Shown here piece after piece: positions 29,477 through 38,686 of a stretch of DNA of 64,000 nt. Positions within the stretch are counted from its first letter, which is position 1, and the number at the start of each line of letters is the position of its first letter. Origin of the DNA: Flammeovirga yaeyamensis (GTDB lineage: Bacteria; Bacteroidota; Bacteroidia; Cytophagales; Flammeovirgaceae). The position numbers and the translations under genes are program-made. The stretch is taken from NCBI RefSeq assembly GCF_018736045.1, contig NZ_CP076133.1:1798001-1862000 (forward strand), written 5' to 3'. The notes below the pieces were generated by a model. The model ran no database searches. It saw nothing but the letters and a program-made list of their open reading frames with translations, and had not been told where the DNA came from.

Positions 29477-30116
29477 TAATCCGTATGGTATTACTTCCCA
29501 TAGTGATCAATCCATTATTTTTTAATTCTTTTAGTGATCGAATAAATGACTCTCTCACCGTTCCAATAAGATTGGCGAAATCTGCCCTACGAATAGGTAA
29601 ATCGATATTATATTCCTTTTTGATGAAATCGAAAAGCAACAAAAAGTAGATGATTTTCACTTTAATATTACAATTTGATAATAGATTCATGCGTTCAATC
29701 AGAATGATATTTTCTCTATTTATCGCATTCATAATAGATCTTTTAAACTCCCCGTTTAGCGCCATCATCTTTTTTACATTTTCAATAGATAAATGCAAAA
29801 TGATGCTATCTTCATTTGCAGTAGCAATTTCAGAATGATGTGTTTTACAAAACAATGATCGATAGCCAAAAATATCAGACTTTTTATGAATATTGAAGAT
29901 ATTGGGTTCTCCAATCAAATTCGTATTTGATAAAAAAACAGAACCCGTTTCAATCAAATAAATACCCGAATTAAAGTGATCTTCATTATAGATTTCTTCT
30001 CGTTTTTTTATGTGTTTGTATTCTACATTTTCATAAAAAAAAGAGAGTTCGTCTACCGTTAATTCATTAAAAATAGTATCTGATTTAAAGCATAGCTTAT
30101 CGTAAATATCTTTCAT
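29433..30116 (-). CDS. Crp/Fnr family transcriptional regulator
   Basis: A 227-residue protein with an N-terminal cyclic-nucleotide-binding beta-roll (SGIYLIETGSVFLSN, SDIFGYRSLF), a long dimer helix and a C-terminal winged helix (RRADFANLIGTVRESFIRSLKEL). No N-terminal Cys cluster of the FNR iron-sulfur type is seen. It is coupled to a cyclase gene and neighbours the reductase operon, whose upstream region holds FNR-like and Crp-like dyads. Likely regulator of anaerobic respiration and perhaps of the RND efflux operon; this is inference. Confidence 0.88.
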   Translation of the reverse strand: MKDIYDKLCFKSDTIFNELTVDELSFFYENVEYKHIKKREEIYNEDHFNSGIYLIETGSVFLSNTNLIGEPNIFNIHKKSDIFGYRSLFCKTHHSEIATANEDSIILHLSIENVKKMMALNGEFKRSIMNAINRENIILIERMNLLSNCNIKVKIIYFLLLFDFIKKEYNIDLPIRRADFANLIGTVRESFIRSLKELKNNGLITMGSNTIRIIDYENLTKLIHENH

Positions 30117-30127
30117 TTTCTTGTTGG

Positions 30128-30159
30128 TTAGTGTGCAGACAATTGCTTGCCTGCACTAA
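30128..30159. promoter_or_regulatory. operator-like inverted repeat before the Crp/Fnr gene
   Basis: TTAGTGTGCAG and CTGCACTAA form an imperfect dyad with a perfect GTGCAG-N12-CTGCAC core, 12 bp upstream of the regulator start codon. It could be an autoregulatory site or a leader stem. Confidence 0.4.
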
Positions 30160-30248
30160 ATTAATCAAACTGATAAAAATAAATAACTTCACTTGCACAA
30201 TCTATATTCTACAACTTAAAAAGTAGGAGATTTCACCTATTTAAGTCA

Positions 30249-30596
30249 TTATTTTTTAGTGAAATTTTCATCTAATTTTCTTCTTAATTTCTCTTTCGAT
30301 AAGATGCCACCCATTGATGTGGACTTCATCTTGTCGTTGATAAAAATCAAAGTCGGTAACTCATTGATTTCATATTCAAGAATTAAATCTCTGTATTTAT
30401 CAATATCTACTTTTACTAAATCGAAATCATATTCTTCTTTATAACTCTTTAAGTAATTAAGAATCTGCTGACTTACCTCACTCCAAGGCGTTTCGAATAC
30501 AACTATAGAGTTTTTCAAAAGCTGCATGTCTATATTTTCCTTATCTCTAATGATTTGGTAAATATTACTTTTGTTAATTTCTACATCCATTTTCAC
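30249..30596 (-). CDS. thioredoxin-like protein without the CXXC pair
   Basis: A 115-residue protein with a thioredoxin-like pattern (VVFETPWSEVSQQILNYL..., DLVKVDIDKYRDLILEYEINELPTLIFI, with the cis-Pro at ELPT). The redox CXXC site reads PWSEVS here, so both Cys are missing and the fold is probably kept for binding. It is the last gene of the efflux operon and overlaps the DUF2892 gene by 23 bp. The last residues are basic (RRKLDENFTKK). Confidence 0.75.
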   Translation of the reverse strand: MKMDVEINKSNIYQIIRDKENIDMQLLKNSIVVFETPWSEVSQQILNYLKSYKEEYDFDLVKVDIDKYRDLILEYEINELPTLIFINDKMKSTSMGGILSKEKLRRKLDENFTKK

Positions 30597-30783
30597 ATTT
30601 TAAATTTGGCTTTATAAATTTTAGAATATCCTCCATCAAGCACCATTTAGTTATGGATGATTGTAATAGATTAACTCCCACAAATGCCGTAAACCATAAC
30701 CAATGTATATTGACATACACAGCTAGGATGATACTAATCAGAATGAAGGTTCCGGCGATAAATCTTATTATTCTTTCTATCAT
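30574..30783 (-). CDS. small membrane protein, DUF2892 (YgaP-like)
   Basis: A 69-residue protein with two hydrophobic helices (FIAGTFILISIILAVYV and WFTAFVGVNLLQSSIT) and C-terminal Cys residues (KWCLMED, KCENGC), the DUF2892 pattern. It often occurs next to thioredoxin or rhodanese proteins and RND pumps in Bacteroidetes and proteobacteria. Its job is unknown. It starts 1 bp after the preceding gene and overlaps the thioredoxin-like gene. Confidence 0.8.
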   Translation of the reverse strand: MIERIIRFIAGTFILISIILAVYVNIHWLWFTAFVGVNLLQSSITKWCLMEDILKFIKPNLKCENGCRN

Positions 30784-30784
30784 T

Positions 30785-31090
30785 TTATTTGGCAGTCATA
30801 CGTTCAACATCTATACAATAAGCGTGGAGAGGAAAATCTACTTTTGAGGTATTCAGTTCATCTATAGATTGAATTAGTATTTCAGCTTGCTTATCAGTTA
30901 AAGCAACTACGTCCATTTTGGAATCGGTAAACAGTTTATTCTCTCCGAAGAAACTGCTGTTATTATCAATTCCTGTGTAAATACCTTTTACTTTCGATTC
31001 ACTAAAAATTGAGGCTCCAATATCACTCAATAAGTTGTAAAGGTCATTTTGCTTACCTTCATCAACTGAAAATATAATTACTAATTTCAT
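30785..31090 (-). CDS. small protein of PII-like/ferredoxin-like appearance
   Basis: A 101-residue protein with alternating beta-alpha-beta pattern (MKLVIIFSVDEGKQNDLYNLL ... DVVALTDKQAEILIQSI) and no signal peptide. Similar small genes follow RND pump genes in other bacteria, where they are PII- or DUF3240-like; I cannot assign it firmly. It is the fourth gene of the efflux operon, 71 bp after the pump gene. Confidence 0.6.
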   Translation of the reverse strand: MKLVIIFSVDEGKQNDLYNLLSDIGASIFSESKVKGIYTGIDNNSSFFGENKLFTDSKMDVVALTDKQAEILIQSIDELNTSKVDFPLHAYCIDVERMTAK

Positions 31091-31161
31091 GGCATTTTTT
31101 GGTTAAAGAAGAGAGGTATTAACCTCCCTTCATTTTTGAACAAACTATTTATTTGGACAAC

Positions 31162-34100
31162 CTATTTTTTCTTTTCTGTCATATAAAATACCAGTGGCAC
31201 AATCAATAAAGTAAGGGCTGTAGAAGCTATTGTTCCGCCCATTAAAGATATAGCCAAACCTTGGAAAATTGGATCGAATAAGATCACAAAGGCGCCTATC
31301 ACGACAGTTCCTGCTGTTAATAAAATCGGCATTGTTCTTACTGCACCTGCTTCAATAACGGCTTCTTTTAATGGAGCTCCTTCTTCCAATTTTATATTGA
31401 TAAAATCAATGAGCAAGACGGAGTTTCTTACCATAATCCCTGCCAAAGCGATGGCACCAATCATAGAAGTAGCAGTAAAAAACGCCCCCATCATCCAGTG
31501 GCCTACTAAAATCCCTACCATGGCTAACGGGATCGCTACCATCATTACTAAAGGTGTTTTGAAATCTTGGAACCAACCTACGATTAACATGTATATCACT
31601 ACTAATACGACTGCGAAAGCTGCTCCTAAATCTCTAAATACCTCGAAAGTAATTTGCCATTCTCCATCCCATTTTAAAACATAATCATTTTCTAAAAACG
31701 GTACGGAAGTAAAACTTTGTAGTAGATTATTTCCATTAGGGGTAACGATATCGTTTAACGATTGATCAATGCCCATCATGGCATATACAGGAGATTCCAT
31801 TTTACCGGCAACATCGGCCACTACATAAGTGACTCTCTTTTGGTTTTTTCTGTAAATGCTCTTCGGTTTTATTGTTTCATGTATCGTGACGATATCACCT
31901 ACTTCAACCATTTGTCCCATAGCCGATTTTAATGAAAGCTTTTTCAGATCTTCTATGGATGTTCTGTTGTTTTCTTTTAACTGAACTTTTATACCAACTT
32001 CCTTATAATCATTTGGTGCATCTAAAGTTGATACATCATACCCTTTTAAAGCCGTATTCAATGCATAAACAACTTGCTGAGTTGGAATTCCTGCCAAAGC
32101 CGCTTTTTCTTTATCGACTTCAAAAGTGTATTCTTTTTCATCACTTTCTAAGTAAGAATCCACATCGACAATGTCTTTAGATGCATTGAATACTGATTCT
32201 ACTTTTGAGGCTACCGACTCTTGTCCTTCCATCTCAGGACCATAAATTTCTGCTACTAAAGTAGATAATACCGGAGGCCCCGGAGGAACTTCAACCACCT
32301 TGATATTGGCCCCCAACTTTTCAGCTAATTCTTGAAGTTTAGGTCGGAAAGATTTTGCCAAGTCATGACTTTGTAGGCTTCTATCTCCTTTATCAGTTAA
32401 GTTAACTTGGATATCCGCCATATTTGTTCCTCTTCTTAAATCATAATGACGTACCAAGCCATTAAATGTATTGGGAGATGATGTCCCTACATACATTTGA
32501 TAGGCGGTCACCTCATCTTGCTGTCTGATATAAGCCGCCAATTCTTTCGTTACCTGATAAGTTTCTTCTAGCGGTGTACCCTCAGGCATATCCACTACAA
32601 TTTGAAACTCATTTTTGTTATCAAATGGTAGCATTTTTACTACAACCATGTCAAAATAGAACATCGACATAGAACCTAATAAAAGCACAGTGATGCTGAT
32701 GATAAACGACCATCTTAAGACTGGTTTTTCCACCAATGGACGCATCATTTTATTGTACCATTTATAGATGAGCGTATTCTCGACTTTAAACTCTACTTCC
32801 TCTGTATGTGGATCACCTTTTAATAATCGATAAGCTATAAAAGGTGTGATAACTAAAGCTACAATTAAAGAGAAAAACATAGCAAATGCAGCTCCAATAG
32901 GCATTGGACTCATATAAGGTCCCATCATTCCTGATACCGCAATCATCGGTAATACCGAGGCGATTACTGTAAATGTCGCCAATATCGTAGGGTTACCCAC
33001 TTCGTTAATCGATGCCAAAGCCGCCTTTAAGAATGGTAATTTTCTCATTTTAAAGTGACGGTGCATGTTCTCTGCGATGATAATACTGTCGTCTACTACA
33101 ATACCTGTCACAAAAACCAATGCAAATAATGTGATACGATTTAATGTATAACCCAACAAATAATAAGAGAACAATGTCAAGGCAAAGGTCACTGGAACTG
33201 AAAGGAAGACAACTAATCCTCCTCTCCAACCCATTGATAAAGCGACAACAATGGTCACAGCGATGATCGATCCAATCAGGTGCATCATCAATTCGTTTAC
33301 CTTATGTGAGGCACTCTCCCCGTAATTTCTTGTCACACTAACGGTAACATCAGAAGGTATTAATGTAGACTTTAAATCTTCCGTTTTCTGAAGCACTAAA
33401 TCCGCTAATTGCATCGCATCTGCTCCTTTTCTTTTGGCAATAGATAATGTCACAGCCGCTTCATCACCTTTCATTTCTTGATCACTAGAAGTTCCATAAC
33501 CGAATCGTACATATTGAATAGGATCTTGAGGGCCATCTGATACCGTAGCTACTTGACTTAAGTACACGGGAGCATCACCATTTCTACCGATCACTAAATG
33601 TTCTAAATCGTCTACCGTCTTAAAGAAACTACCCGATTTAACCGATAACTTTTGGTTTAAATGATTTACATGACCAGAAGAAAACTGTTGGTTCCCGGAT
33701 TGAATTTGTTGAGCAATACTTAAAGGATCTACTTTAAATGATTTCATCTTTTCTCTATCAAGATCTACTTTCATTTCTCTGCTTCTTCCTCCAATGACAT
33801 TGACTTGTGCAATATCACTAATCTTGGAAATTTCATTTGATAATTCCTCCCCCATACGTCTCAACATATAATCATCGTATTTTGGACTGTGCAGTGTTAA
33901 AGTAAGTGCGGGAACATCATCAATTGCTCTCACTTTTAAGATGGGTTCCATTACACCAGAAGGCATTTGATCCTTGTATTTATCAATTTCTGCATACAAT
34001 TTCACAATACTTCTTTCAATGTCTTCACCTACGTGAAACTGCACAATGACCATGGCTTGCTCGTTCATTGAAGTAGAATATACATATTCAACCCCTTTAA

Positions 34101-34335
34101 TATTTGAAGCAATTTTTTCCAATGGTTTGGCTACTCTCGATTCCACTTCTTTCGGTGATGCCCCTGGGTATCCTATAAATATATCGGCAATGGGCACATC
34201 AATTTGCGGTTCTTCTTCTCTTGGTGTTAAGTAACTTCCATAGATTCCTAATCCCAAGAAGACGAACATCAATAAGGGTGTCAATTTAGAGTTGATGAAC
34301 ACCTCTGCGATTTTTCCTGCTATTCCTTTTTGCAT
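31162..34335 (-). CDS. RND efflux pump permease (AcrB/HAE1-like)
   Basis: A 1057-residue inner-membrane protein of standard RND length with twelve expected helices and two large periplasmic loops. The proton-relay motif of helix 4 is present (GIVVDDSIIIAENMHRH), with GIMVRNSVLLIDF in helix 11 and the porter-domain start GIAGKIAEVFINS. It forms a tripartite pump with the MFP and TolC proteins encoded directly upstream (20-bp spacings). Substrates cannot be read from sequence; the surrounding sulfur and nitrogen respiration genes and the possible Crp/Fnr site suggest a link to redox conditions. Confidence 0.92.
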   Translation of the reverse strand: MQKGIAGKIAEVFINSKLTPLLMFVFLGLGIYGSYLTPREEEPQIDVPIADIFIGYPGASPKEVESRVAKPLEKIASNIKGVEYVYSTSMNEQAMVIVQFHVGEDIERSIVKLYAEIDKYKDQMPSGVMEPILKVRAIDDVPALTLTLHSPKYDDYMLRRMGEELSNEISKISDIAQVNVIGGRSREMKVDLDREKMKSFKVDPLSIAQQIQSGNQQFSSGHVNHLNQKLSVKSGSFFKTVDDLEHLVIGRNGDAPVYLSQVATVSDGPQDPIQYVRFGYGTSSDQEMKGDEAAVTLSIAKRKGADAMQLADLVLQKTEDLKSTLIPSDVTVSVTRNYGESASHKVNELMMHLIGSIIAVTIVVALSMGWRGGLVVFLSVPVTFALTLFSYYLLGYTLNRITLFALVFVTGIVVDDSIIIAENMHRHFKMRKLPFLKAALASINEVGNPTILATFTVIASVLPMIAVSGMMGPYMSPMPIGAAFAMFFSLIVALVITPFIAYRLLKGDPHTEEVEFKVENTLIYKWYNKMMRPLVEKPVLRWSFIISITVLLLGSMSMFYFDMVVVKMLPFDNKNEFQIVVDMPEGTPLEETYQVTKELAAYIRQQDEVTAYQMYVGTSSPNTFNGLVRHYDLRRGTNMADIQVNLTDKGDRSLQSHDLAKSFRPKLQELAEKLGANIKVVEVPPGPPVLSTLVAEIYGPEMEGQESVASKVESVFNASKDIVDVDSYLESDEKEYTFEVDKEKAALAGIPTQQVVYALNTALKGYDVSTLDAPNDYKEVGIKVQLKENNRTSIEDLKKLSLKSAMGQMVEVGDIVTIHETIKPKSIYRKNQKRVTYVVADVAGKMESPVYAMMGIDQSLNDIVTPNGNNLLQSFTSVPFLENDYVLKWDGEWQITFEVFRDLGAAFAVVLVVIYMLIVGWFQDFKTPLVMMVAIPLAMVGILVGHWMMGAFFTATSMIGAIALAGIMVRNSVLLIDFINIKLEEGAPLKEAVIEAGAVRTMPILLTAGTVVIGAFVILFDPIFQGLAISLMGGTIASTALTLLIVPLVFYMTEKKK

Positions 34336-34354
34336 TTCTATTTCGTTTAATGGA

Positions 34355-35428
34355 TTAGAAATTAATTAAAGCACCATCGAATAAATCGGGAGTAACTGTA
34401 GTAATCACTTGGTCTCCCTCTTCTGCTCCAGATAAAACTTCGACCATACCATTTGATGTTTTCCCTAATCTTACCCAAGTCAAAGACGCTTCATTTTGAA
34501 GATTTACCAAGTACACACCTTCCAATTGTCCCTTTCTATAAATGGCATTCTCAGGTAGTAAAATCTTCTGCACCAACCCCTTACTCGAAGAGACTTTTGC
34601 ATACATTCCATTGGCTAATTTTGAATGTTGATTCAATGAAAACTCCACTGTAAATTGCCCACCATTGTATTTACCAGATGGAACCACTCGCTTTACAGTT
34701 CCTTTAATATTTTGCTGTAAAGCATCTACATAGATCATCACCTCATTTCCTTTTTCAAAAGCATCAATTTTTGAAGCTGGAATGTTAGCTAAAGCCTTAA
34801 ACTTTGATGCTGAAGCAAACTCAACAATCGGCATTCCTGGTGAAGCCATATCTCCTGCCACCATCATCTTTTTTGTGATTACTCCTGTGAACGGTGCTCT
34901 AATAGTGGTGTAAGATAGATTTGAGTCTACCTCATCTTCTGCATTCTTAGCTACCTCCAATTGTGCTTTTGCAGAAAGATAATAAGTACGTATATCATCC
35001 AATTCTTTATCTGTCGCACTTCCCAATTGGTGAAGCTTTTCAATTCTCTGATAATCCTTTTCAGCGTTTTGTAAATTCACTTCCGCCATTTCAACTTGTG
35101 CATGTACTCTAGCTTTTGAAGAATGAATTCCAGCACTTTCAATTCTTGCTATTACCGTCCCTTTTTTGATCACATCTCCTGCTTCAAAATTGAAATCGTA
35201 TAATCTACCCATCAATTTTGTACTTAAGAGCACAATGTTATCACTCTTAATTTCTGCTGCGTATTGTGAATTATTGGAAACGTTTTCTGTTTTTACTTTT
35301 TGTACTTTAACAGGTATAGCTACTCTTTCTTGCTTCTTTGTAGAATCATTTGCCTGACTACAAGAAAACAGTGTACTCATACCCAAAAAAGTGATCAATA
35401 AAGTCGATATATATGTATATTTTTTCAT
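34355..35428 (-). CDS. RND efflux periplasmic adaptor (membrane fusion) lipoprotein
   Basis: A 357-residue protein with lipobox LFSC at residues 20-23, a barrel-sandwich half-motif (FNFEAGDVIKKGTVIARIES), a coiled-coil hairpin (~95-160) and the second half-motif (TTIRAPFTGVITKKMMVAGD), then a beta-barrel. This is the HlyD/AcrA layout. It bridges the pump and the TolC channel. Spacing is 20 bp to the TolC gene and 19 bp to the pump gene. Confidence 0.92.
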   Translation of the reverse strand: MKKYTYISTLLITFLGMSTLFSCSQANDSTKKQERVAIPVKVQKVKTENVSNNSQYAAEIKSDNIVLLSTKLMGRLYDFNFEAGDVIKKGTVIARIESAGIHSSKARVHAQVEMAEVNLQNAEKDYQRIEKLHQLGSATDKELDDIRTYYLSAKAQLEVAKNAEDEVDSNLSYTTIRAPFTGVITKKMMVAGDMASPGMPIVEFASASKFKALANIPASKIDAFEKGNEVMIYVDALQQNIKGTVKRVVPSGKYNGGQFTVEFSLNQHSKLANGMYAKVSSSKGLVQKILLPENAIYRKGQLEGVYLVNLQNEASLTWVRLGKTSNGMVEVLSGAEEGDQVITTVTPDLFDGALINF

Positions 35429-35448
35429 GATGATGTTCGGTGTAAATT

Positions 35449-36762
35449 TTATTCTTTTAGTAATAGATCTAGGTGGAAAATGGCCATATTGTATTCAAAA
35501 ACAGCGTGTAAATAGCCTAACTCTTTTTCTGATTTAATGGATTCTGCACTTAATAAATCCACCGTTTTTTCTAAGCCTACTTTGTATCTATCAGATAATA
35601 TTTTGAAGCTGCTTGATGCCTCTTCTTTAGCTACTTCTGCCAACTCAATTTTTGATTTAGCCGATTGTACTTTTCGTTGTGCTTTTTTCAATTCCACATT
35701 GGCTTGTGACTTTTCCTTTTCCAAGTTTAAAGTTGCTTTCTCCCAATCCAATTTTGATTGTTGGGATGCCGCAATTTGACGTCCACCATCAAATACTGTC
35801 CAGCTTAAAGAAACACCTACCAAGTAACTTTGTGCAGTTGTTCCAAAAAGATGTGGGTCGTTAAAATCGTATTGCCCGAATGCGTTAATACGTGGTATAA
35901 ACTTAGATTTGTTCATTTTCCACATACTTTCTTGTGCTTTTGCAGCATACGATAAACCCATTAAATCAGCACGAGTTAAAGGAACAAATTCTGTTTCCAT
36001 TTGAGTCAGATTCGTTTGTTCTTCTTCCAATTGATCTTGCAATTGAATCACTGTTCCTTCCTCAAGTTTTAATAGATATACTAAATAATCATTGACTGAT
36101 AATCGAGCATCTTCCGCTTCTTGTAACTTCGTTTGAATATCAAGTTTTCTCACTTTAACTTGAAGTACATCCGATTCTTTAGCATACCCATTGTCCTTGT
36201 TGTCTTGCACAACTTTATAGGCTTCCTCTAGTGTAGATAGTGCTGATTTTAAGACTTCAATTTGATGTTCAGCCAAACCCAACATATAGTAATGTTGTTT
36301 CACTTCGAATAAGATAAACTCTTTCACTCTTTTAGATTCCTGCACCTTAGCATTATACACCTGTTTACTTGCTTTTCGACCATGTAAACCGTCTAGATTA
36401 AAGATCGGTTGCTGTATAGCACCTCTTGTATTCCAGTTTGATATATTGTCTGGATCGTTTAATCTATTCGGATCGAAATCTGCTACAGTTACTCTTTCTT
36501 GCTGTAAAAGAATACCAAAAGCATTCAAAGGATTGTTTGTATTTACCCCCGTTTCTGAGAGTGTGATATTAGGCAAAAAGACATTATTCGTTTTCTTATA
36601 TTCTAATAAAGCCGAGGCTACTTCTTTTTCCTTAATCTCGATATCTCGGTTATTATCTGATGCTAATTTTAAGGCTTCTTCTAACGATAAGCTTTTTGTT
36701 TGGGCATAGGTGTTCCACCCTAACAATAGACCAGCTAAAGTCAGAAATATATTGTATTTCAT
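35449..36762 (-). CDS. TolC family outer-membrane efflux channel
   Basis: A 437-residue protein with signal peptide (ends NTYAQ) and two OEP repeats with the usual openings (SLEEALKLASDNN; internal LTRADLMGLSYAAKAQ) and long coiled-coil helices. It is the first gene of the efflux operon and completes the pump. The upstream 5' region carries a good -7 element and a Crp-like dyad (36946-36995), leaving a leader of ~180 nt. Confidence 0.9.
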   Translation of the reverse strand: MKYNIFLTLAGLLLGWNTYAQTKSLSLEEALKLASDNNRDIEIKEKEVASALLEYKKTNNVFLPNITLSETGVNTNNPLNAFGILLQQERVTVADFDPNRLNDPDNISNWNTRGAIQQPIFNLDGLHGRKASKQVYNAKVQESKRVKEFILFEVKQHYYMLGLAEHQIEVLKSALSTLEEAYKVVQDNKDNGYAKESDVLQVKVRKLDIQTKLQEAEDARLSVNDYLVYLLKLEEGTVIQLQDQLEEEQTNLTQMETEFVPLTRADLMGLSYAAKAQESMWKMNKSKFIPRINAFGQYDFNDPHLFGTTAQSYLVGVSLSWTVFDGGRQIAASQQSKLDWEKATLNLEKEKSQANVELKKAQRKVQSAKSKIELAEVAKEEASSSFKILSDRYKVGLEKTVDLLSAESIKSEKELGYLHAVFEYNMAIFHLDLLLKE

Positions 36763-36945
36763 TATTAAATTTTAATTGATGTGATTAGATAATTTGAAAA
36801 TTGTGGTTTTTCAAAATCTATCAGAAGTACGGACAATCCGAGCGAGTACCTATAAGATTACAGTTCATGACTTGTGCTTTAATTAATTTTCCTTTTGATA
36901 GTATTACTTTTCAACCTATCTAAAGTGAGTGATGAATTAAACTTA

Positions 36946-36995
36946 TGATACAAATGTAGAGGATCTAAGAGAGATCTTGTGTGACAGAAGTTACA
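36946..36995 (-). promoter_or_regulatory. predicted efflux operon promoter with Crp-like dyad
   Basis: On the minus strand TACATTTG (36958 to 36951) is a perfect Bacteroidetes -7 element. No TTG is seen at the -33 place; instead TGTGACAGAAGTTACA (36980-36995) is centred about 41-42 bp above the expected start, as in activator-dependent class II promoters. Confidence 0.6.
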
Positions 36996-37054
36996 TACAT
37001 ATGAACAAATCTTCATGTCTTAATATATGTAATTATAAAACACTGATTTTTAGT

Positions 37055-37105
37055 AATAAAAAAAACCTGAATTTGATAAATAATGACTTTATCTAATTCA
37101 GGTTT
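37055..37105 (-). terminator. intrinsic terminator after the DUF2490 gene
   Basis: Perfect 11-bp stem AAACCTGAATT/AATTCAGGTTT with a 21-base loop, followed on the minus strand by a run of eight T. It lies just past the stop of the gene 37128-37814. Confidence 0.85.
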
Positions 37106-37127
37106 ATATTATTCTCTATTGTGAGAT

Positions 37128-37814
37128 TTAATCAAAAAACGCCAACTTATGCGTTAAGAAAATCTGTAAGCGATGTTCGTTTGGTGTTCCATTTCTTGAC
37201 AAGTACATGTACCCTGCCTGGAAATTTAAAGATTTTGTCATCTGATAGCCCAACATGGCATATGCACGGTTTTGGCTAAACTGAGTATTCGGGTCAATAT
37301 CAATTAGTATTTCGTTACCGAATGTACTGAAGAATACTCCTTGATGCATGGTCTTATCAGAAATTGGCACCCCTACTTGAGCTCTGTAACGTCCTCTTTG
37401 AGCCAATCCGCTTTCCAACGATCTTAACTCATAACGATAACGGTGCTGAAGTGTGAACCTTCCTAACTTCTGAGAAGTGATCGCTTGTAAAGTAGTCCTG
37501 TATTCTGAACTTGTTTGACCGTCTGGATTCACCGGTTCATAGGGACTGTTATGGTGATATTCTTGTGAAATCGCCAATTGGAAATTGTCTTTTACATTAT
37601 AGCAAAAGAATGGACGCACAAAGAAACTTTGTACATCTGATACGACATCATATGTTCTCACCTGAGACTCCACAAATATTTCGAATTTGGGAGAGAATTT
37701 ATAGAATCCGTTATAGATATACCAACTACCTACATCGGGTAATTCTTGTGCTTTAGATACTACGGAACAGAATAAAATTGATAAGGTAAGTAGTACTGAT
37801 TTAGTTAATTTCAT
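37128..37814 (-). CDS. DUF2490 outer-membrane beta-barrel protein
   Basis: A 228-residue protein with signal peptide (residues ~1-22, ends SKAQ) and the DUF2490 pattern: GSWYIYNGFYKFSPKFEIFVE, alternating amphipathic strands (RYRYELRSL, GYQMTKSLNFQAGYMYL) and a terminal strand (RLQIFLTHKLAFF). A small outer-membrane barrel of unknown role, common in Bacteroidetes. It is the last recognisable host-type gene before base composition changes, with its own terminator. Confidence 0.8.
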   Translation of the reverse strand: MKLTKSVLLTLSILFCSVVSKAQELPDVGSWYIYNGFYKFSPKFEIFVESQVRTYDVVSDVQSFFVRPFFCYNVKDNFQLAISQEYHHNSPYEPVNPDGQTSSEYRTTLQAITSQKLGRFTLQHRYRYELRSLESGLAQRGRYRAQVGVPISDKTMHQGVFFSTFGNEILIDIDPNTQFSQNRAYAMLGYQMTKSLNFQAGYMYLSRNGTPNEHRLQIFLTHKLAFFD

Positions 37815-38418
37815 TTATATTCTTGGTTTTTTGCTTAATCATTCAAAAGTAATAATAAATCGTATTGCATCAATAGAATTATTACGACAAACATCCTAAC
37901 AATGATGAATAAGCTTTTTGTCATTCCTATGAGATGTTCTCATTATGTAAATTTAAATAATAAAGTTGAAGTTGTCATTTTATGTTGAGTTAAGTCTACT
38001 AAACTTCACATTCAAGAAATAAAAGTTTATATTTCTGATGAAAATGTAAACTTCGATATTTATCTATCTGATTATCAGTATTACTAAGTAGCTTTAGGTA
38101 GAAGAGCGTGCAGGATTCGTGTCAATGTTTCTTAATTCGATATTCAATTTCGTTAACTTAGTAAATTTTGCTGAATTTTCCACATCTATTATGTTTGTAT
38201 CGTTGTCAATCGCTGACATTCGCAAACACCCACACTACGCATCGTATCTAATCTGAAACGAACGTATCGCAGAACATTTCCCGCTATCGTAGAACGTACT
38301 TATTTTCGCTCACCGTATGGTGCACTTCTAAGCGTATTATGGTCAATCCACTCCGACTCGTTATATCCAACGTCGCGAAGTTTGTTCCAAGCGCTTGTTT
38401 AATTTAAATAAGTGTTCA
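37815..38418. other. boundary region between host-like and element-like DNA
   Basis: About 600 bp without a gene. The left half is AT-rich and host-like and has a hairpin AGAAATA/TATTTCT near 38016-38037. From ~38.1 kb the text becomes rich in CG-containing words (e.g. 38200-38400), like the genes to the right. No tRNA, integrase or clear attachment-site repeat was found, so the true edge is not fixed. Confidence 0.5.
38168..38197 (+). promoter_or_regulatory. predicted promoter toward the excisionase-like gene
   Basis: TTG at 38168-38170 and TATGTTTG at 38190-38197, separated by 19 bp, match the Bacteroidetes consensus TTG-N19-TAnnTTTG exactly. It would give a ~215-nt leader before the ATG at 38419. 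Confidence 0.55.
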
Positions 38419-38652
38419 ATGAAAGATAGAATACAACAATTAGAATACAAGGTTGCTGAACTCACATATAGATTAGATCAATATGAGAGATTCGATGATG
38501 AATTGTTGACTGTTAAAGATGTATCAAAACGTTTGAAGATGAGTTTATCACTAGTCTATAAATTGATCAACTCAGGCGAAATGAAACACAAGAAGGTCAG
38601 TAAGAAGTATTATGTACGATTGTCCGACTTAAAGTCGTTTATAAAAGCATAA
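38419..38652 (+). CDS. excisionase-like helix-turn-helix DNA-binding protein
   Basis: A 77-residue protein from the ATG at 38419 (a TTG at 38395 would add eight residues). A short coiled coil (residues 1-22) precedes a MerR/excisionase-type winged helix: LLTVKDVSKRLKMSLSLVYK, then KHKKVSKKYYVRLSDLKSFI. It is the only plus-strand gene in the 38-64 kb element and sits at its left edge, the usual place of an excisionase or directionality factor; it could also be a repressor. Confidence 0.8.
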   Translation: MKDRIQQLEYKVAELTYRLDQYERFDDELLTVKDVSKRLKMSLSLVYKLINSGEMKHKKVSKKYYVRLSDLKSFIKA

Positions 38653-38686
38653 AAAGAAACCCTAACCGTCTTGGCTAGGGTTTTAA
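38652..38686. terminator. bidirectional intrinsic terminator
   Basis: AAACCCTA-CC pairs with GG-TAGGGTTT around GTCTT, with an A-run to the left and a T-run to the right, between the convergent genes 38419-38652 and 38705-39676. It serves both. Confidence 0.85.
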
